Assembly: GCF_026151205.1 (NCBI RefSeq)
Contig: NC_087074.1
Location: 2,852,001-2,916,000 of the forward strand
Source of the DNA: Bolinopsis microptera
Lineage: Eukaryota; Ctenophora; Tentaculata; Lobata; Bolinopsidae
DNA: 64,000 bases
Reading direction: 5' to 3'
Shown here: positions 38,201 through 50,267 of the stretch, piece after piece
Position numbering within the stretch: the stretch's first letter is position 1
Layout of the letters: each line of letters begins with the position of its first letter
Notes under the pieces: model-generated
Database searches by the model: none
The model's input: the letters and a program-made list of their open reading frames with translations, nothing else
Told to the model about the DNA's origin: nothing
Position numbers and translations under genes: made by a program

Positions 38201-41200
38201 TTACCACCCAGACTCTTACGGTTCTTGTCTTTTCGTACCACAAATTTGCCTTCTAGATTTTAAGCCCTATCTGGCGCCTTATCCTTATCCTGTCTTAACC
38301 CTTAGCCTATCTTTGCCCATCTATATAATATAGATATAATCATCTCAGCTCGATTCTTGTTAACAATTCTTACCACATTTTGTTCTCCCTGAGTTTTGTT
38401 CCTGGCCAAGTTCACAAGTTGTACACAAGGCTGCTCCTTCTGAACTGATCGTGTTATCAGGACATTCTTTACATGTGTTCATCTCAATGTTCTGGTAGCT
38501 TCCAGCTGGACATGGCTCTGAAGAATTAGGAAATCTTTAAACAGCAATTCGTTTGAACTACCTTATTTAGAAGTTATTGTGAGTACTAATGTCCTCGGTT
38601 TTCATTCTATAGCACAGTTAATTCAAATTTAAAACATAACAATAATATTGAATATAATAAGCTTTAAAGTTATCTTACCACAGGCTGTTTTGTCAGAGTT
38701 TGGTGTCAATCCAGCGTCACATGACTCACAGCTTGTCATAGCACCATTCCGATATTTTCCTTCTCCACACGGCTCTGGGATTAATAACGTTACAACTGGC
38801 AAATCGTATTGGAAGATAAGAAAATCGTTATTATATAAGTATTTTAGTACAGTTTAGATGTGTTACAATAACATTAGACTTAAAACAATGTGTGAAAAAT
38901 TAAATATCCTCACAACCACGGTTTTTTGATAGAATTATTACCACCCAGACTCTTACGGTTCTTGTCTTTTCGTACCACAAATTTGCCTTCTAGATTTTAA
39001 GCCCTATCTGGCGCCTTATCCTTATCCCGTCTTAACCCTTAGCCTATCTTTGCCCATCTATATAATATAGATATAATCATCTCAGCTCGATTCTTGTTAA
39101 CAATTCTTACCACATTTTGTTCTCCCTGAGTTTTGTTCCTGGCCAAGTTCACAAGTTGTACACAAGGCTGCTCCTTCTGAACTGATCGTGTTATCAGGAC
39201 ATTCTTTACATGTGTTCATCTCAATGTTCTGGTAGCTTCCAGCTGGACATGGCTCTGAAGAATTAGGAAATCTTTAAACAGCAATTCGTTTGAACTACCT
39301 TATTTAGAAGTTATTGTGAGTACTAATGTCCTCGGTTTTCATTCTATAGCACAGTTAATTCAAATTTAAAACATAACAATAATATTGAATATAATAAGCT
39401 TTAAAGTTATCTTACCACAGGCTGTTTTGTCAGAGTTTGGTGTCAATCCAGCGTCACATGACTCACAGCTTGTCATAGCACCATTCCGATATGTTCCTTC
39501 TCCACACGGCTCTGGGATTAATAACTTTACAACTGGCAAATCGTAGTGGAAGATAAGAAAATCGTTATTATATAAGTATTTTAGTACAGTTTAGATGTGT
39601 TACAATAAAATTAGACTTAAAACAATGTGTGAAAAATTAAATATCCTCACAACCACGGTTTTTTGATAGAATTATTACCACCCAGACTCTTACGGTTCTT
39701 GTCTTTTCGTACCACAAATTTGCCTTCTAGATTTTAAGCCCTATCTGGCGCCTTATCCTTATCCCGTCTTAACCCTTAGCCTATCTTTGCCCATCTATAT
39801 AATATAGATATAATCATCTCAGCTCGATTCTTGTTAACAATTCTTACCACATTTTGTTCTCCATGAGTTTTGTTCCTGGCCAAGTTCACAAGTTGTACAC
39901 AAGGCTGCTCCTTCTGAACTGATCGTGTTATCAGGACATTCTTTACATGTGTTCATCTCAATGTTCTGGTAGCTTCCAGCTGGACATGGCTCTGAAGAAT
40001 TAGGAAATCTTTAAACAGCAATTCGTTTGAACTACCTTATTTAGAAGTTATTGTGAGTACTAATGTCCTCGGTTTTCATTCTATAGCACAGTTAATTCAA
40101 ATTTAAAACATAACAATAATATTGAATATAATAGGCTTTAAAGTTATCTTACCACAGGCTGTTTTGTCAGAGTTTGGTGTCAATCCAGCGTCACATGACT
40201 CACAGCTTGTCATAGCACCATTCCGATATGTTCCTTCTCCACACGGCTCTGGGATTAATAACGTTACAACTGGCAAATCGTAGTGGAAGATAAGAAAATC
40301 GTTATTATATAAGTATTTTAGTACAGTTTAGATGTGTTACAATAACATTAGACTTAAAACAATGTGTGAAAAATTAAATATCCTCACAACCACGGTTTTT
40401 TGATAGAATTATTACCACCCAGACTCTTACGGTTCTTGTCTTTTCGTACCACAAATTTGCCTTCTAGATTTTAAGCCCTATCTGGCGCCTTATCCTTATC
40501 CCGTCTTAACCCTTAGCCTATCTTTGCCCATCTATATAATATAGATATAATCATCTCAGCTCGATTCTTGTTAACAATTCTTACCACATTTTGTTCTCCA
40601 TGAGTTTTGTTCCTGGCCAAGTTCACAAGTTGTACACAAGGCTGCTCCTTCTGAACTGATCGTGTTATCAGGACATTCTTTACATGTGTTCATCTCAATG
40701 TTCTGGTAGCTTCCAGCTGGACATGGCTCTGAAGAATTAGGAAATCTTTAAACAGCAATTCGTTTGAACTACCTTATTTAGAAGTTATTGTGAGTACTAA
40801 TGTCCTCGGTTTTCATTCTATAGCACAGTTAATTCAAATTTAAAACATAACAATAATATTGAATATAATAAGCTTTAAAGTTATCTTACCACAGGCTGTT
40901 TTGTCAGAGTTTGGTGTCAATCCAGCGTCACATGACTCACAGCTTGTCATAGCACCATTCCGATATGTTCCTTCTCCACACGGCTCTGGGATTAATAACG
41001 TTACAACTGGCAAATCGTAGTGGAAGATAAGAAAATCGTTATTATATAAGTATTTTAGTACAGTTTAGATGTGTTACAATAAAATTAGACTTAAAACAAT
41101 GTGTGAAAAATTAAATATCCTCACAACCACGGTTTTTTGATAGAATTATTACCACCCAGACTCTTACGGTTCTTGTCTTTTCGTACCACAAATTTGCCTT

Positions 41201-43708
41201 CTAGATTTTAAGCCCTATCTGGCGCCTTATCCTTATCCCGTCTTAACCCTTAGCCTATCTTTGCCCATCTATATAATATAGATATAATCATCTCAGCTCG
41301 ATTCTTGTTAACAATTCTTACCACATTTTGTTCTCCCTGAGTTTTGTTCCTGGCCAAGTTCACAAGTTGTACACAAGGCTGCTCCTTCTGAACTGATCGT
41401 GTTATCAGGACATTCTTTACATGTGTTCATCTCAATGTTCTGGTAGCTTCCAGCTGGACATGGCTCTGAAGAATTAGGAAATCTTTAAACAGCAATTCGT
41501 TTGAACTACCTTATTTAGAAGTTATTGTGAGTACTAATGTCCTCGGTTTTCATTCTATAGCACAGTTAATTCAAATTTAAAACATAACAATAATATTGAA
41601 TATAATAAGCTTTAAAGTTATCTTACCACAGGCTGTTTTGTCAGAGTTTGGTGTCAATCCAGCGTCACATGACTCACAGCTTGTCATAGCACCATTCCGA
41701 TATTTTCCTTCTCCACACGGCTCTGGGATTAATAACGTTACAACTGGCAAATCGTATTGGAAGATAAGAAAATCGTTATTATATAAGTATTTTAGTACAG
41801 TTTAGATGTGTTACAATAACATTAGACTTAAAACAATGTGTGAAAAATTAAATATCCTCACAACCACGGTTTTTTGATAGAATTATTACCACCCAGACTC
41901 TTACGGTTCTTGTCTTTTCGTACCACAAATTTGCCTTCTAGATTTTAAGCCCTATCTGGCGCCTTATCCTTATCCCGTCTTAACCCTTAGCCTATCTTTG
42001 CCCATCTATATAATATAGATATAATCATCTCAGCTCGATTCTTGTTAACAATTCTTACCACATTTTGTTCTCCCTGAGTTTTGTTCCTGGCCAAGTTCAC
42101 AAGTTGTACACAAGGCTGCTCCTTCTGAACTGATCGTGTTATCAGGACATTCTTTACATGTGTTCATCTCAATGTTCTGGTAGCTTCCAGCTGGACATGG
42201 CTCTGAAGAATTAGGAAATCTTTAAACAGCAATTCGTTTGAACTACCTTATTTAGAAGTTATTGTGAGTACTAATGTCCTCGGTTTTCATTCTATAGCAC
42301 AGTTAATTCAAATTTAAAACATAACAATAATATTGAATATAATAAGCTTTAAAGTTATCTTACCACAGGCTGTTTTGTCAGAGTTTGGTGTCAATCCAGC
42401 GTCACATGTCTCACAGCTTGGCATAGCATCACTCCGATATGTTCCTTCTCCACACGGCTCTGGAATTAATAACGTTACAACTGGCAAATCGTAGTGGAAG
42501 ATAAGAAAATCGTTATTATATAACTATTTAAGTACAGTTCAGATGTGTTACAATAACATTAGATTTAAAACAATATGTGAAAAATTAAATATCCACATAT
42601 TCCACGGTTTTTCGAGGAAATAATTGCCACCCAGACTCTTACGATTCTTGTAATTTCCTACCACAAATTTTCCTTCTTGGTTCTAAGCCCAATACTAATT
42701 CAAATTGTTACCAATCATTAGGATTAACGCTAAAAATTCGCCTCATTAACAAACTATGAAGCACAATGCACATTGCACAATGCACATATTGTGTAAACTC
42801 TGCAAAGTAAATATTGAACCAAAAAAGTTTTGAGTTTGTTTGGTAAAATACCTTACAGCTTATGTTCAAGATATTTTGTAAAAACATCAGTTTTCAATTA
42901 ATGATTGTTTCAACCTTTAGTAGCTGAAAATGGCTTGTCTCCATGATGTCTTCTACAAAATATGCAATATTTCTAAATTATAGTTAGCTATTTTGCAATC
43001 TGAAAGAATGTAATTTTATCTCATTCGGAGAACAGTAATTGATAAAATTATGACCACTTTATTACGTTATAAATAACAATATGTACTAACTATCCTATAT
43101 CCCATATCCTATAATATATGTGTTTATGTTAAACTTAAATACCTAAATAACATACTTGAAATTTAGACAGAAAACACGTAATCACGAGCTTACGTGAGAA
43201 TCAGCAAGTTGGCTTATTTATAAATTAAAGTTTAAAATGTTACTTTGTTAAACCAAAGCTTGTTGTTATTAGTCACCTGGTAGTGTTCCGTAGTAATCAG
43301 ATGCTGCGTCGCCGGAAGAGAACTTTATCTTTGTCACGTCCCTGTTCCAGTACGTGCTCCAGTCACTGCGACTACACGTTTGAGAGAGCAGTATGTTCAG
43401 CACCTCTACCTCGTTACAGTGTATCACTAGTCTAACACCTGCAGTCCTGGTTAGAGTGATACGCCAAACCTTGTCAGTAGCAGAGGGGGGAATAACAGGG
43501 AAGTTAGCGTAGGATATGCAGTAGCTGAGCCCGTATTTTAGAGTATAGCTGAAGTAGAGCCAGACTGCTCCTGCATCCTCTCCCTCAGCAGAGTAGAAGC
43601 GCACTCTCACATTATCGTCACTCCCCAGCTCACTATTAGTTTTAATTTCTAAAGGTGTCGACTCAAGATCCCACTCTATTTCCACCGCACGTTCGACTGG
43701 TAACCAAC
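35267..43708 (-). CDS. Secreted or extracellular Cys-rich modular protein (ephrin-receptor-like/GCC2-GCC3 modules plus sushi domain), internal exons
   Basis: Twenty-one exons are visible, all phase 1-1, read from high to low coordinates. The first is 43708-43277 (144 residues, domain unrecognised). Then A exons (96 bases) alternate with B exons (144 bases), and the last is 35461-35267 (65 residues). Lower edges of the A exons: 42364, 41627, 40890, 40153, 39416, 38679, 37942, 37205, 36466, 35738. Lower edges of the B exons: 42059, 41322, 40585, 39848, 39111, 38374, 37637, 36900, 36161. Module B is EPCPAGSYQNIEMNTCKECP and onward, six Cys. Module A is PCGEGTYRNGAMTSCESCDA and onward, four Cys. 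Both resemble GCC2_GCC3/ephrin-receptor-like repeats of proteins such as SCUBE and SVEP1. The last exon looks like a sushi/CCP domain (Cys, VVPGTVVEVNC, SSEVTC, then PEC). Donors and acceptors fit GT-AG. Joined, about 961 residues are open. Signal peptide and terminal exons were not found, so the gene is partial. Exact ligand or role unknown. Confidence 0.82.
35738..42459 (-). repeat. 737-bp tandem array carrying an A exon and a B exon per unit
   Basis: A exons recur at intervals of exactly 737 bases from 37205 to 42364; the two lowest steps are 739 and 728. Introns are as conserved as exons: blocks such as CCACCCAGACTCTTACGGTT and GCCCTATCTGGCGCCTTATC recur with only single-base variants. 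The edge units (35738 and 42364) are more diverged. This implies recent unequal crossing-over or continuing homogenisation. Confidence 0.95.
42460..43276. other. Intron of the modular gene
   Basis: AT-rich sequence between the first visible exon and the array; nothing else is recognised. Confidence 0.6.
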
Positions 43709-44445
43709 CTGTTAATTGTATGTTTGACTCATGACTACTGAGCAACGATTAATGAATATCATGAATTCAAAGAAGAGGTGTTCTAGCAAAATTGTAAAGT
43801 GATTGTATGAATGTTGGCTGTTTATTCTCAGAATTTAAGGGCCCGACCATACTATGATTGTTGTCACCATTACTGTTGTCACCATGACTGTTGTCACCAT
43901 GACTGTTTTCATGGTGCTGTCAGATGTAATGACCATATTATGTACGTAGTGTGTTTATAGGGCGTGCCAAGGATACGTGACAACTCCTCAGGCACTCGGC
44001 TTTTCAAAAGCTGTACCTAGTTAAAAATCCGTGCCTGACGTGACTGCAGACACAGTCTATTCAGTACTCGTGCCAACTGTCATGGATAACGTGACGTCAC
44101 GATTATTTTATAAGGTCTATATTTTGCGTGATATGGACATTGGCAGTGCAAAGATAGTACTATAGTACAGACAGATCCGTCTGAAAAATCGATCTATACT
44201 ACTACTGACACAAGAAGCTTCCAAAGGATTTATGTCGTTTTTAGGTTCAATTTTAAGTTTAATTCGGCTGGCCAACTTTTCCAAAATTTTCCACGTGTCT
44301 TAACTAGTTTTCAACCTCAGACACCACCCACAAGTCCACTTTTTGCCACTTTTGCCACTTTTTACTTCCTTTCTTGTTTGTCAAATATCTTCAGCTGTGA
44401 ACATCGTAGAAGGATACGAATTAATAGAGGTTAATTATCATACAC
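43709..44445. other. Upstream intron or flank with a 15-bp minisatellite
   Basis: Four copies of TGACTGTTGTCACCA-like units lie at about 43856-43916. No upstream exon or signal peptide of the modular gene could be identified before the LINE fragment. Confidence 0.6.
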
Positions 44446-45440
44446 TTTTTAATGTCTGCCTCAATGTGGCTGCTGAGAGAACAGAAAGAAACAAAGTGGT
44501 GTCCCAAGGAGCGGTTCTTCAAAGATATATCAGTCCGCTTGTTGACGATATCACTGTGTTAAATACAGACTATGCAGATGACATGGCTGTACTGGATAAC
44601 AGCGAGGAAGGTCTTCAAGAAACAACTGACCTTTTGTGTATGTATGGTGCCCAGGGAGGTCTCAGAATCAATGGTAAAAAGACTGAGGCTATAGTCATTG
44701 GTAAAGCAACCTCTCAACGGCCATACACGAAAGAAGCCACAGTGAACATCACTGTTGAAGACACGCCAGTGCAGCAAGTTAGTGACTTTACGTACATAGG
44801 TACAATTATTTCCAGCGACGGTACTATTGACCGTGAGCTGTCAGCTAGGTTTCAGAAAGCTTCCGGAGCCTTCAATCAACTGAGTAATATATGGAAAAAC
44901 GCAACATCCAGTCTTATACAAAGATCAGGATTTATAAGGCAGCGGTTTTGACAATATTGTTATATGGTAGTGAGGTTTGGAACACAACCAAAAAGCAGCT
45001 ACATCGCTTTGAGGTTTTCCATCAGCGTTGCTTGAGGAGAATACTTAGGATAAGATGGCTCGATCGGGTTAGAAACACTGAAGTGCTGGAGCGTGCAAAG
45101 ATAAATCCAGTAGAGACGTACATAGGAGCAAACCGCCTGCGTTGGTTTGGCCACGTCACCAGAATGCCAGACACTAGGCTTCCTAAGAGTAAGTACCTGC
45201 TTAACTGGACCCCTGCGCATGGGAGAAGATCTAGGGGTCGTCCAAGAAAGAACTGGATGAAATATTTGCCGGAAGATGCTGCAGCGTTTACAGGAAACAC
45301 TGACATAGACCTAGAAAGAGCGATCGAGATGGCTAGTGACCGCAAACTTTGGAGGGAGATGATACGTCACAAACGGGAGTTCATTGGTGCAGGCCACTCG
45401 AATGATTGAGGAGACTTAATCAAGTACAAGTACAAGTAAT
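44446..45440 (+). mobile_element. 5'-truncated LINE fragment with RT palm end and C-terminal domain
   Basis: The frame to about 44890 encodes FNVCLNVAAERTERNKVVSQ, then TDYADDMAVLDNSEEGLQET (intact YADD). A frameshift follows near 44890-44900, and a second frame (to 45409) encodes IYKAAVLTILLYGSEVWNTT, RLRWFGHVTRMPDTRLP and RGRPRKNW, ending AGHSND. The tail after the stop is CAAGTACAAGTACAAGTAA. It is the same family as the LINEs at 22.5-27.4 kb and is non-functional. Confidence 0.88.
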
Positions 45441-45584
45441 TATCATATCGACGAGAAAAACTTTTGTAAGACAAATGTTCATGTCAGACAATTAGATAAT
45501 TGGATAGTTACTAATTAGCAAGTAAGTATTGGCTCAAAATGACCGAATTTCTTGAAACACTAGGAAAGGTAGCTAGTTTTTGAA

Positions 45585-45765
45585 AAACTTTCGAAAATTT
45601 AAAATTTTTTTCCGCCAAAAGTTTTTTCGAATAGAAGTTCTAATGAAAGCATCAAACCATGGTTTGCATCCGACCGAATTGGTCCCCACTGGGAATTGAA
45701 CCCCAGTCGTCCGTGTGGTAAGTAAATGTATTAAAACCACTAAACCACCCGGCCGACGTGACAGC
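45585..45765 (-). repeat. tRNA-derived SINE, minus strand
   Basis: On the minus strand, GGCCGGGTGGTTTAGTGG (A-box-like) is followed by GGTTCAATTCC (B box, complement of 45692-45702), then a non-tRNA body with a T/A-rich end. It does not fold as a normal tRNA, and the spacing between boxes suits a Pol III SINE head. Confidence 0.65.
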
Positions 45766-46912
45766 ACTCACATTTTACTATTTTCATCCCAATTATCATA
45801 GTATGTTTAGAGATCGAGCCTAAAATCATGACAAATGGCACAGTGTGTTAAGAGGCCGTGCCTTTACTCGTGACAACAGTCATAGTATGGCTCTTACTTC
45901 CTTTTCCCATAGGTACTAGGTAGTATACAAATTTGCGAATTGTGACTAAAATTATGGTATTACCAAAATGTTTGTAACCAAATTTATTGTGAACCAAATT
46001 TATTGACCTTAAGGTATACGTTTATGCGATACATCGCACAAATATCATTATGGTAAACATTTAATCAGTATATTATGTAATCATGTGATTTAACCTGTTA
46101 TCCGGTTTGCAGGAACCATGTAATTCAAATTTTTCCCGATAACTTCATTTCCCGATTACTTCGATGCCTGTTAGGTGCCTTGCCGTCACTCGATAGGAAG
46201 CTGTATTTATGCGACCAGCTCTGTAAAAACCTTTTCTTACAACGACATATTATGCTATCTTTTATAATCCAATATTTTAGAACTTTACACCTTGTTTTAT
46301 TTGCGAAAGATCAAAGCATACAGACTGTTACAATGCTGAAAAACATCAAACTTTTTTCCCTAGAGCGTTAATTGTATTGACGAAGGTCACTAGTATCAAG
46401 ATCTTAGTTTTAAGTTATATTTAAACAAAACACTTATTTAACAATAGATGTATCTCCAATCAGATAATGTAACTACACATTAATCCACAGCAAATAAGTC
46501 TATGATATGTAGGCTGAGACATCTAGAAAATGCCGTTTTGAGTATAAGTTGTTAACTCAGAGTCAGACCTTTGTTTGTTTCAGCTCTTAGATTTAGCATG
46601 AAGCAAACAGAGGAGTGAATTACCGAGAATTAAACAATTTGAACTTATTGTAGTGACACCAGATGGATTTTCAATGTTATCATTTAGGTCTTGATTCTTT
46701 TCTGTTTGATCCCTGTCACCCTGTGGTCAATTCAAAGATAATACCTTCGACACTTGCACTTCTACTGGATAAACTTCACCTCATTGGACACACTACCTAA
46801 GCACCTACAGCTCTTATCTCGACGTACATAAGTATCAGCCCGAAAGCAGCTCAAAAAGATTTCTACTGAGTTTGATTAATGTAGTAAACCTAAATTCGTT
46901 ACAATTTGCAGG
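45766..46912. other. Spacer
   Basis: AT-rich, with no recognisable gene. The frame at 46180-46371 has no family resemblance. Confidence 0.5.
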
Positions 46913-47074
46913 CCGTGAATGAATGGGGAAAACGAGCGACCGATTACATTCCCGGTATCATTTTGCATAAATTTGAGAACGGTAACTTAAATTGATCTAC
47001 TTCCTTTGTGTCTGGAAAAAGGAGATACGGTCGATGGTCCGCCAATCTACCCAATTTTTGGTTTTGGTGAAAAA
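46913..47074. repeat. Diverged half copy of the foldback element
   Basis: CCGTGAATGAATGGGGAAAACGAGCGACCG and onward to GGTTTTGGTGAAAAA matches the right arm of 15715-16226 with many substitutions. No left arm is present. Confidence 0.7.
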
Positions 47075-48003
47075 TATTTAATACTATATTATCTCATTTC
47101 ACCGGGTATAAGTGGTACTATTTCTATTTTCTATAACGATAAATTATTGATCTATTTTTGATCAATGATAAGTAAAATAGCAACTCATGCATGCACATGT
47201 CGCGAAGCTTACCACAGAGAGATAGCGAGATGATTTGTAGGAATATTAACTTCGTTTGAAGATTCCGCATGTCTGCCATTCTACATTGTTAGAAAAATCG
47301 ATGTTTAACTTTAAACGAAATATCAACAACTGAAGATTGAGGAAAGTACATAATACAAGTTTACTAATTAACTCGCCAGAGTGCTATCACGTGAATTAAA
47401 TGAATTTGTGGATTTGCAGCCGCTATCATGTTAAAAAATGCGATTTTCCCTATTATTTACCTGTATAAGAAACGCTATAAAAATGGGCGTGGCACATGGC
47501 GACCTTATCCGGAACACTAGAGCCAAACATTTTTTAAAAGTTGTTCCTGACCCTATAGAGCAATAAGATATGATCTCTAATTATTTGAACAACTTTTGGT
47601 AAAATGAATCACACGTACTGTAGTGCGACAGAGGGTGTTTTTGTCGGACTTCGCACTAGAGTACGTGTCGCACTACAGTACGATTACCTAGCCCATAATA
47701 TGGAGCATTATACTATGGAGTCCATATTCATGAACACTACATTGTTGAACTCCTGGCTCATCCTACACCTTGGCGCATGATTTCGATTAAATGGTCTCTC
47801 TGGGCAGATGCCAAAAAGTCAAAGGGTATTCCCTCAACACACAAATAGGCAGCAGTAGCAAGCTCAGCCAAATTAATGGCGCAAACTAAATCTAACCATT
47901 CTCTCGGTTGGGTCAGTGGTTTAAATCATGCAGATCACTGAAAGTGAAACTAATTCTAGGCAGTAAGGTAGTACGTTTTCGTCAAAAGTCAGGGTGAGAT
48001 GTG
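47075..48003. other. Spacer with a 17-bp inverted repeat
   Basis: CGTACTGTAGTGCGACA near 47614 is reversed as TGTCGCACTACAGTACG ending near 47682, with a spacer of about 35 bases. Nothing else is recognised. Confidence 0.55.
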
Positions 48004-48082
48004 CAAAGAGCGGGAATTGAACCCACGACCTCCCGATGAACGCTCGGATGCTAAACATTTAGCTATCTTGCCACAAATCAGT
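48004..48082 (-). repeat. tRNA-like sequence (SINE head or tRNA pseudogene)
   Basis: The minus strand has a B box GGTTCAATTCC (complement of 48013-48023) in a T arm GTGGG-CCCGC. A plausible five-pair anticodon stem (TCCGA with TCGGG) has loop GCGTTCA. Base 33 would be C instead of the invariant U and the D arm is poor, so I do not call a functional tRNA. Confidence 0.5.
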
Positions 48083-48254
48083 CCCAACAATGCACTACTT
48101 TTACTACCTACAGATTACGTGCGTTATCAGCTGCTGTATTACACACAAGTGTGTAACAGTGATCCATAGTAACTATCACGACAGGCCCAAGTGTAACACA
48201 CAATTATGACCTTCCCACCAAATAAAATGTTTTCTTTCATATACAACCATTATG

Positions 48255-48402
48255 CAACTAAGAACCTCTCATTCCGGGACAACTAAGAACCTCTCATTCC
48301 GGGACAACTAAGAATCTCTCATTCCGGGACAACTAAAAACCTTTCATTCCAGGACAACTAAGATCCTCTCATTCCGGGGCAACTAAGAACCTATCATTCC
48401 TA
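48255..48402. repeat. 25-bp minisatellite
   Basis: Six copies of a 25-base unit, ACAACTAAGAACCTCTCATT followed by CCGGG, with a few substitutions. Confidence 0.95.
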
Positions 48403-48409
48403 AATCAGT

Positions 48410-49530
48410 TTTTATACCAAAATCAGTTGTTATCGATTTTACCCGAGGGAAAACGTCCGCGGTAAATTTAGATTTCCAGAGAGCGGGAGTTAAAACCAAA
48501 CGTCAGGCACAACTTTAAGAGAACTCTGGCCAGGTTTGTGTCCGGACATTGGGAGAGGGACAAATCTTAATATGCTAAACTAATGGTAAGCACCCATTAA
48601 AATAGAATAAACTATGCTCATCCACATGGGATTCCTTGTCTAAACGTTGACCGTTTAGAGCTGATTTGCATTGCCAACTTGGAGATTTTTCCGCAAGTGG
48701 TTGGTTTCGGGCTAGAGCATTGGGAAAGCAGAAAGGGACAAATCTTAATATGCTAAACAGAAACTAATGGTAAGCACCCATTAAAATAGGATAAACTATG
48801 CTCATCCACATGGGATTCCTTGTCTAAACGTTGACCGTTTAGAACTGATTTGCATTGCCAACTTGGAGAATTTTCCGAAAGTGGTTGGTTTCGGGATAGG
48901 GCATTGGTTGTCATAGTCATACGTTGTATGACCCGCCGCGCACGAGTGCGCGGCTCCCCCTGTAACGTGAGTGCGTGGCTCCCCCTGTATCGTAGAAACT
49001 CTATAGTGAAACGACCGTGGGGCCCCCTGTGGGGGTCACGACGTGATACAAGGCATTGGGAGAGCAGAGAGGGACAAATCTTAATAATAATATGCTAAAC
49101 TAATGGTGAGCACCCATTGAAATAGGATAAACTATGCTCATCCACATGGGACTCTTTGTCTAATATAACGGACGGTTAACTTTAAGAGCTGCTTTACTAA
49201 GAAACTTGGTACCTTGAATTATTGAAGTGGTGGAATTGCCTGCCCAGTCTACAAGACGCAGCTTCCTGTACTAAGAAACTTGGTACCTTGAATTATTGAA
49301 GTGGTGGAATTGCCGGCCCAGTCAACAAAACGCAGCTTACTGTACTTTACCTGGGGAACTCAGGCTATCATGTTCATAAACGAATAGAGAATAGGGATTA
49401 GGCGGAATGACAGGCTGAGCGCGGCCCAGTAAACTGTACTTAATCCTTGATCTGGAAGATAATAAGAGTCCGGGTGATCCTGTAGAATTGCAGGTCACTC
49501 TGTCTCTATAATATGCAGAGACCACAGTCC
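48410..49530 (+). repeat. Dispersed repeat with internal tandem copies
   Basis: It is related to 51195-52115 (ACGTCCGCGGTAAAT near the start, GAATTATTGAAGTGGTGGAA near the end). Within it, a block of about 180 bases (AATATGCTAAACTAATGGTA to GGTTGGTTTCGGG) occurs at about 48571 and 48752 and in part at 49091. A GC-rich insert with repeated GTGCGNGGCTCCCCCTGTA lies at about 48905-49055. A 73-base unit (AAGAAACTTGGTACCTTGAA) is doubled at about 49197-49342. Confidence 0.75.
49348..49432 (-). repeat. 85-bp dispersed element with 9-bp target duplication
   Basis: ACTGTACTT flanks it at 49339-49347 and 49433-49441. The minus strand starts TTACTGGGCCGCGCTCAGCC and ends CCCCAGGTA, related to 18169-18233 and 27817-27903. 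It interrupts the dispersed repeat, whose sibling at 51.9-52.1 kb lacks it. Confidence 0.8.
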
Positions 49531-49623
49531 AAACGGTATATATTAATATCTTAATCTAACTATGGTCCAGTTATGAGGGTTATTTTTATTGTTGATTGGG
49601 AGTGGCCAAAAAGTGCTAACTAA

Positions 49624-50267
49624 TGTTAACGGGGTCATTCGAGCGAATACCAATACCATGGCCTATCGGGCGCCTATCGGGCGCCTATCAGACGCCTATC
49701 GGGCGCCTATCGGGCGCCTTGCCTCGGCGAATACTACGGCACAACTTGAAGGTACTGTTTCCAGGGCAGACAGCCAGAAAGCAGAAGTCTGTATGTCGTT
49801 GAACTCCTCCTGCCATGTTCCCTGGACAGGCCGTCCTCTGTTGAAGTTCTGCTTCCCGAACGTCGCTTCATCAATCTCCATAATTGTAGAGGGTCCACCG
49901 ATCTTAGGGCTCGTCTGTATATCTTCTGCCATCTGCTGTCGTATTGTGTATATTGTGTGGAATAGGACAGTAGACACCACCTGTTCCCTTGGCTAGTAGT
50001 AGTACTGACACCTCCAGAGTCTAACATAGGTATAGCACTAGCAGTGCACAGCTGTAACTTGGCAACAACACTATAATACATGTAAAATCAGTCCAAAAAT
50101 TGATCGTGTCACGTACCTTCAAGTTGTAATTGACCGATAAAATAACTAAAAACGGTCCAACAAAATGTGCCGTAGTATTGGCCATGGCAAGGCGCCCGAT
50201 AGGCGCGCGATAGGCGTCTGATAGGCGCCCGATAGGCCATGGTAATCGCTCGAATGACCGTTAACGG
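49624..50267 (-). mobile_element. Foldback element with Merlin/ISXO2-like transposase fragment
   Basis: The left arm from GTTAACGG-TCATTCGAGCG is mirrored at the right end (CGCTCGAATGACCGTTAAC). Both arms contain an 11-base minisatellite, CTATCGGGCGC, four to five copies. A minus-strand frame in the left half reads KIGGPSTIMEIDEATFGKQ, then NRGRPVQGTWQ. This matches the IGGP-x-VEIDES-FGK-NRGR-V-G-W core of ISXO2/IS1595-type DDE transposases, the hallmark of animal Merlin elements. The first catalytic Asp would be the D of EIDE. Sequence after GTWQ is no longer similar, so the transposase is a fragment. Confidence 0.75.

Noticed and set aside
37911-41805. Plus-strand 69-codon frames repeated every 737 bp
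   Set aside because: They are antisense shadows of the minus-strand A exons; splice signals and Cys pattern support the minus strand.
36000-42460. CRISPR-like regular repeats
   Set aside because: Units are 737 bp and homologous throughout, with splice-bounded exons; there are no short repeats with unique spacers.
48004-48082. Functional tRNA (Asn-like anticodon) on the minus strand
   Set aside because: C at position 33 and a poor D arm; called tRNA-like only.
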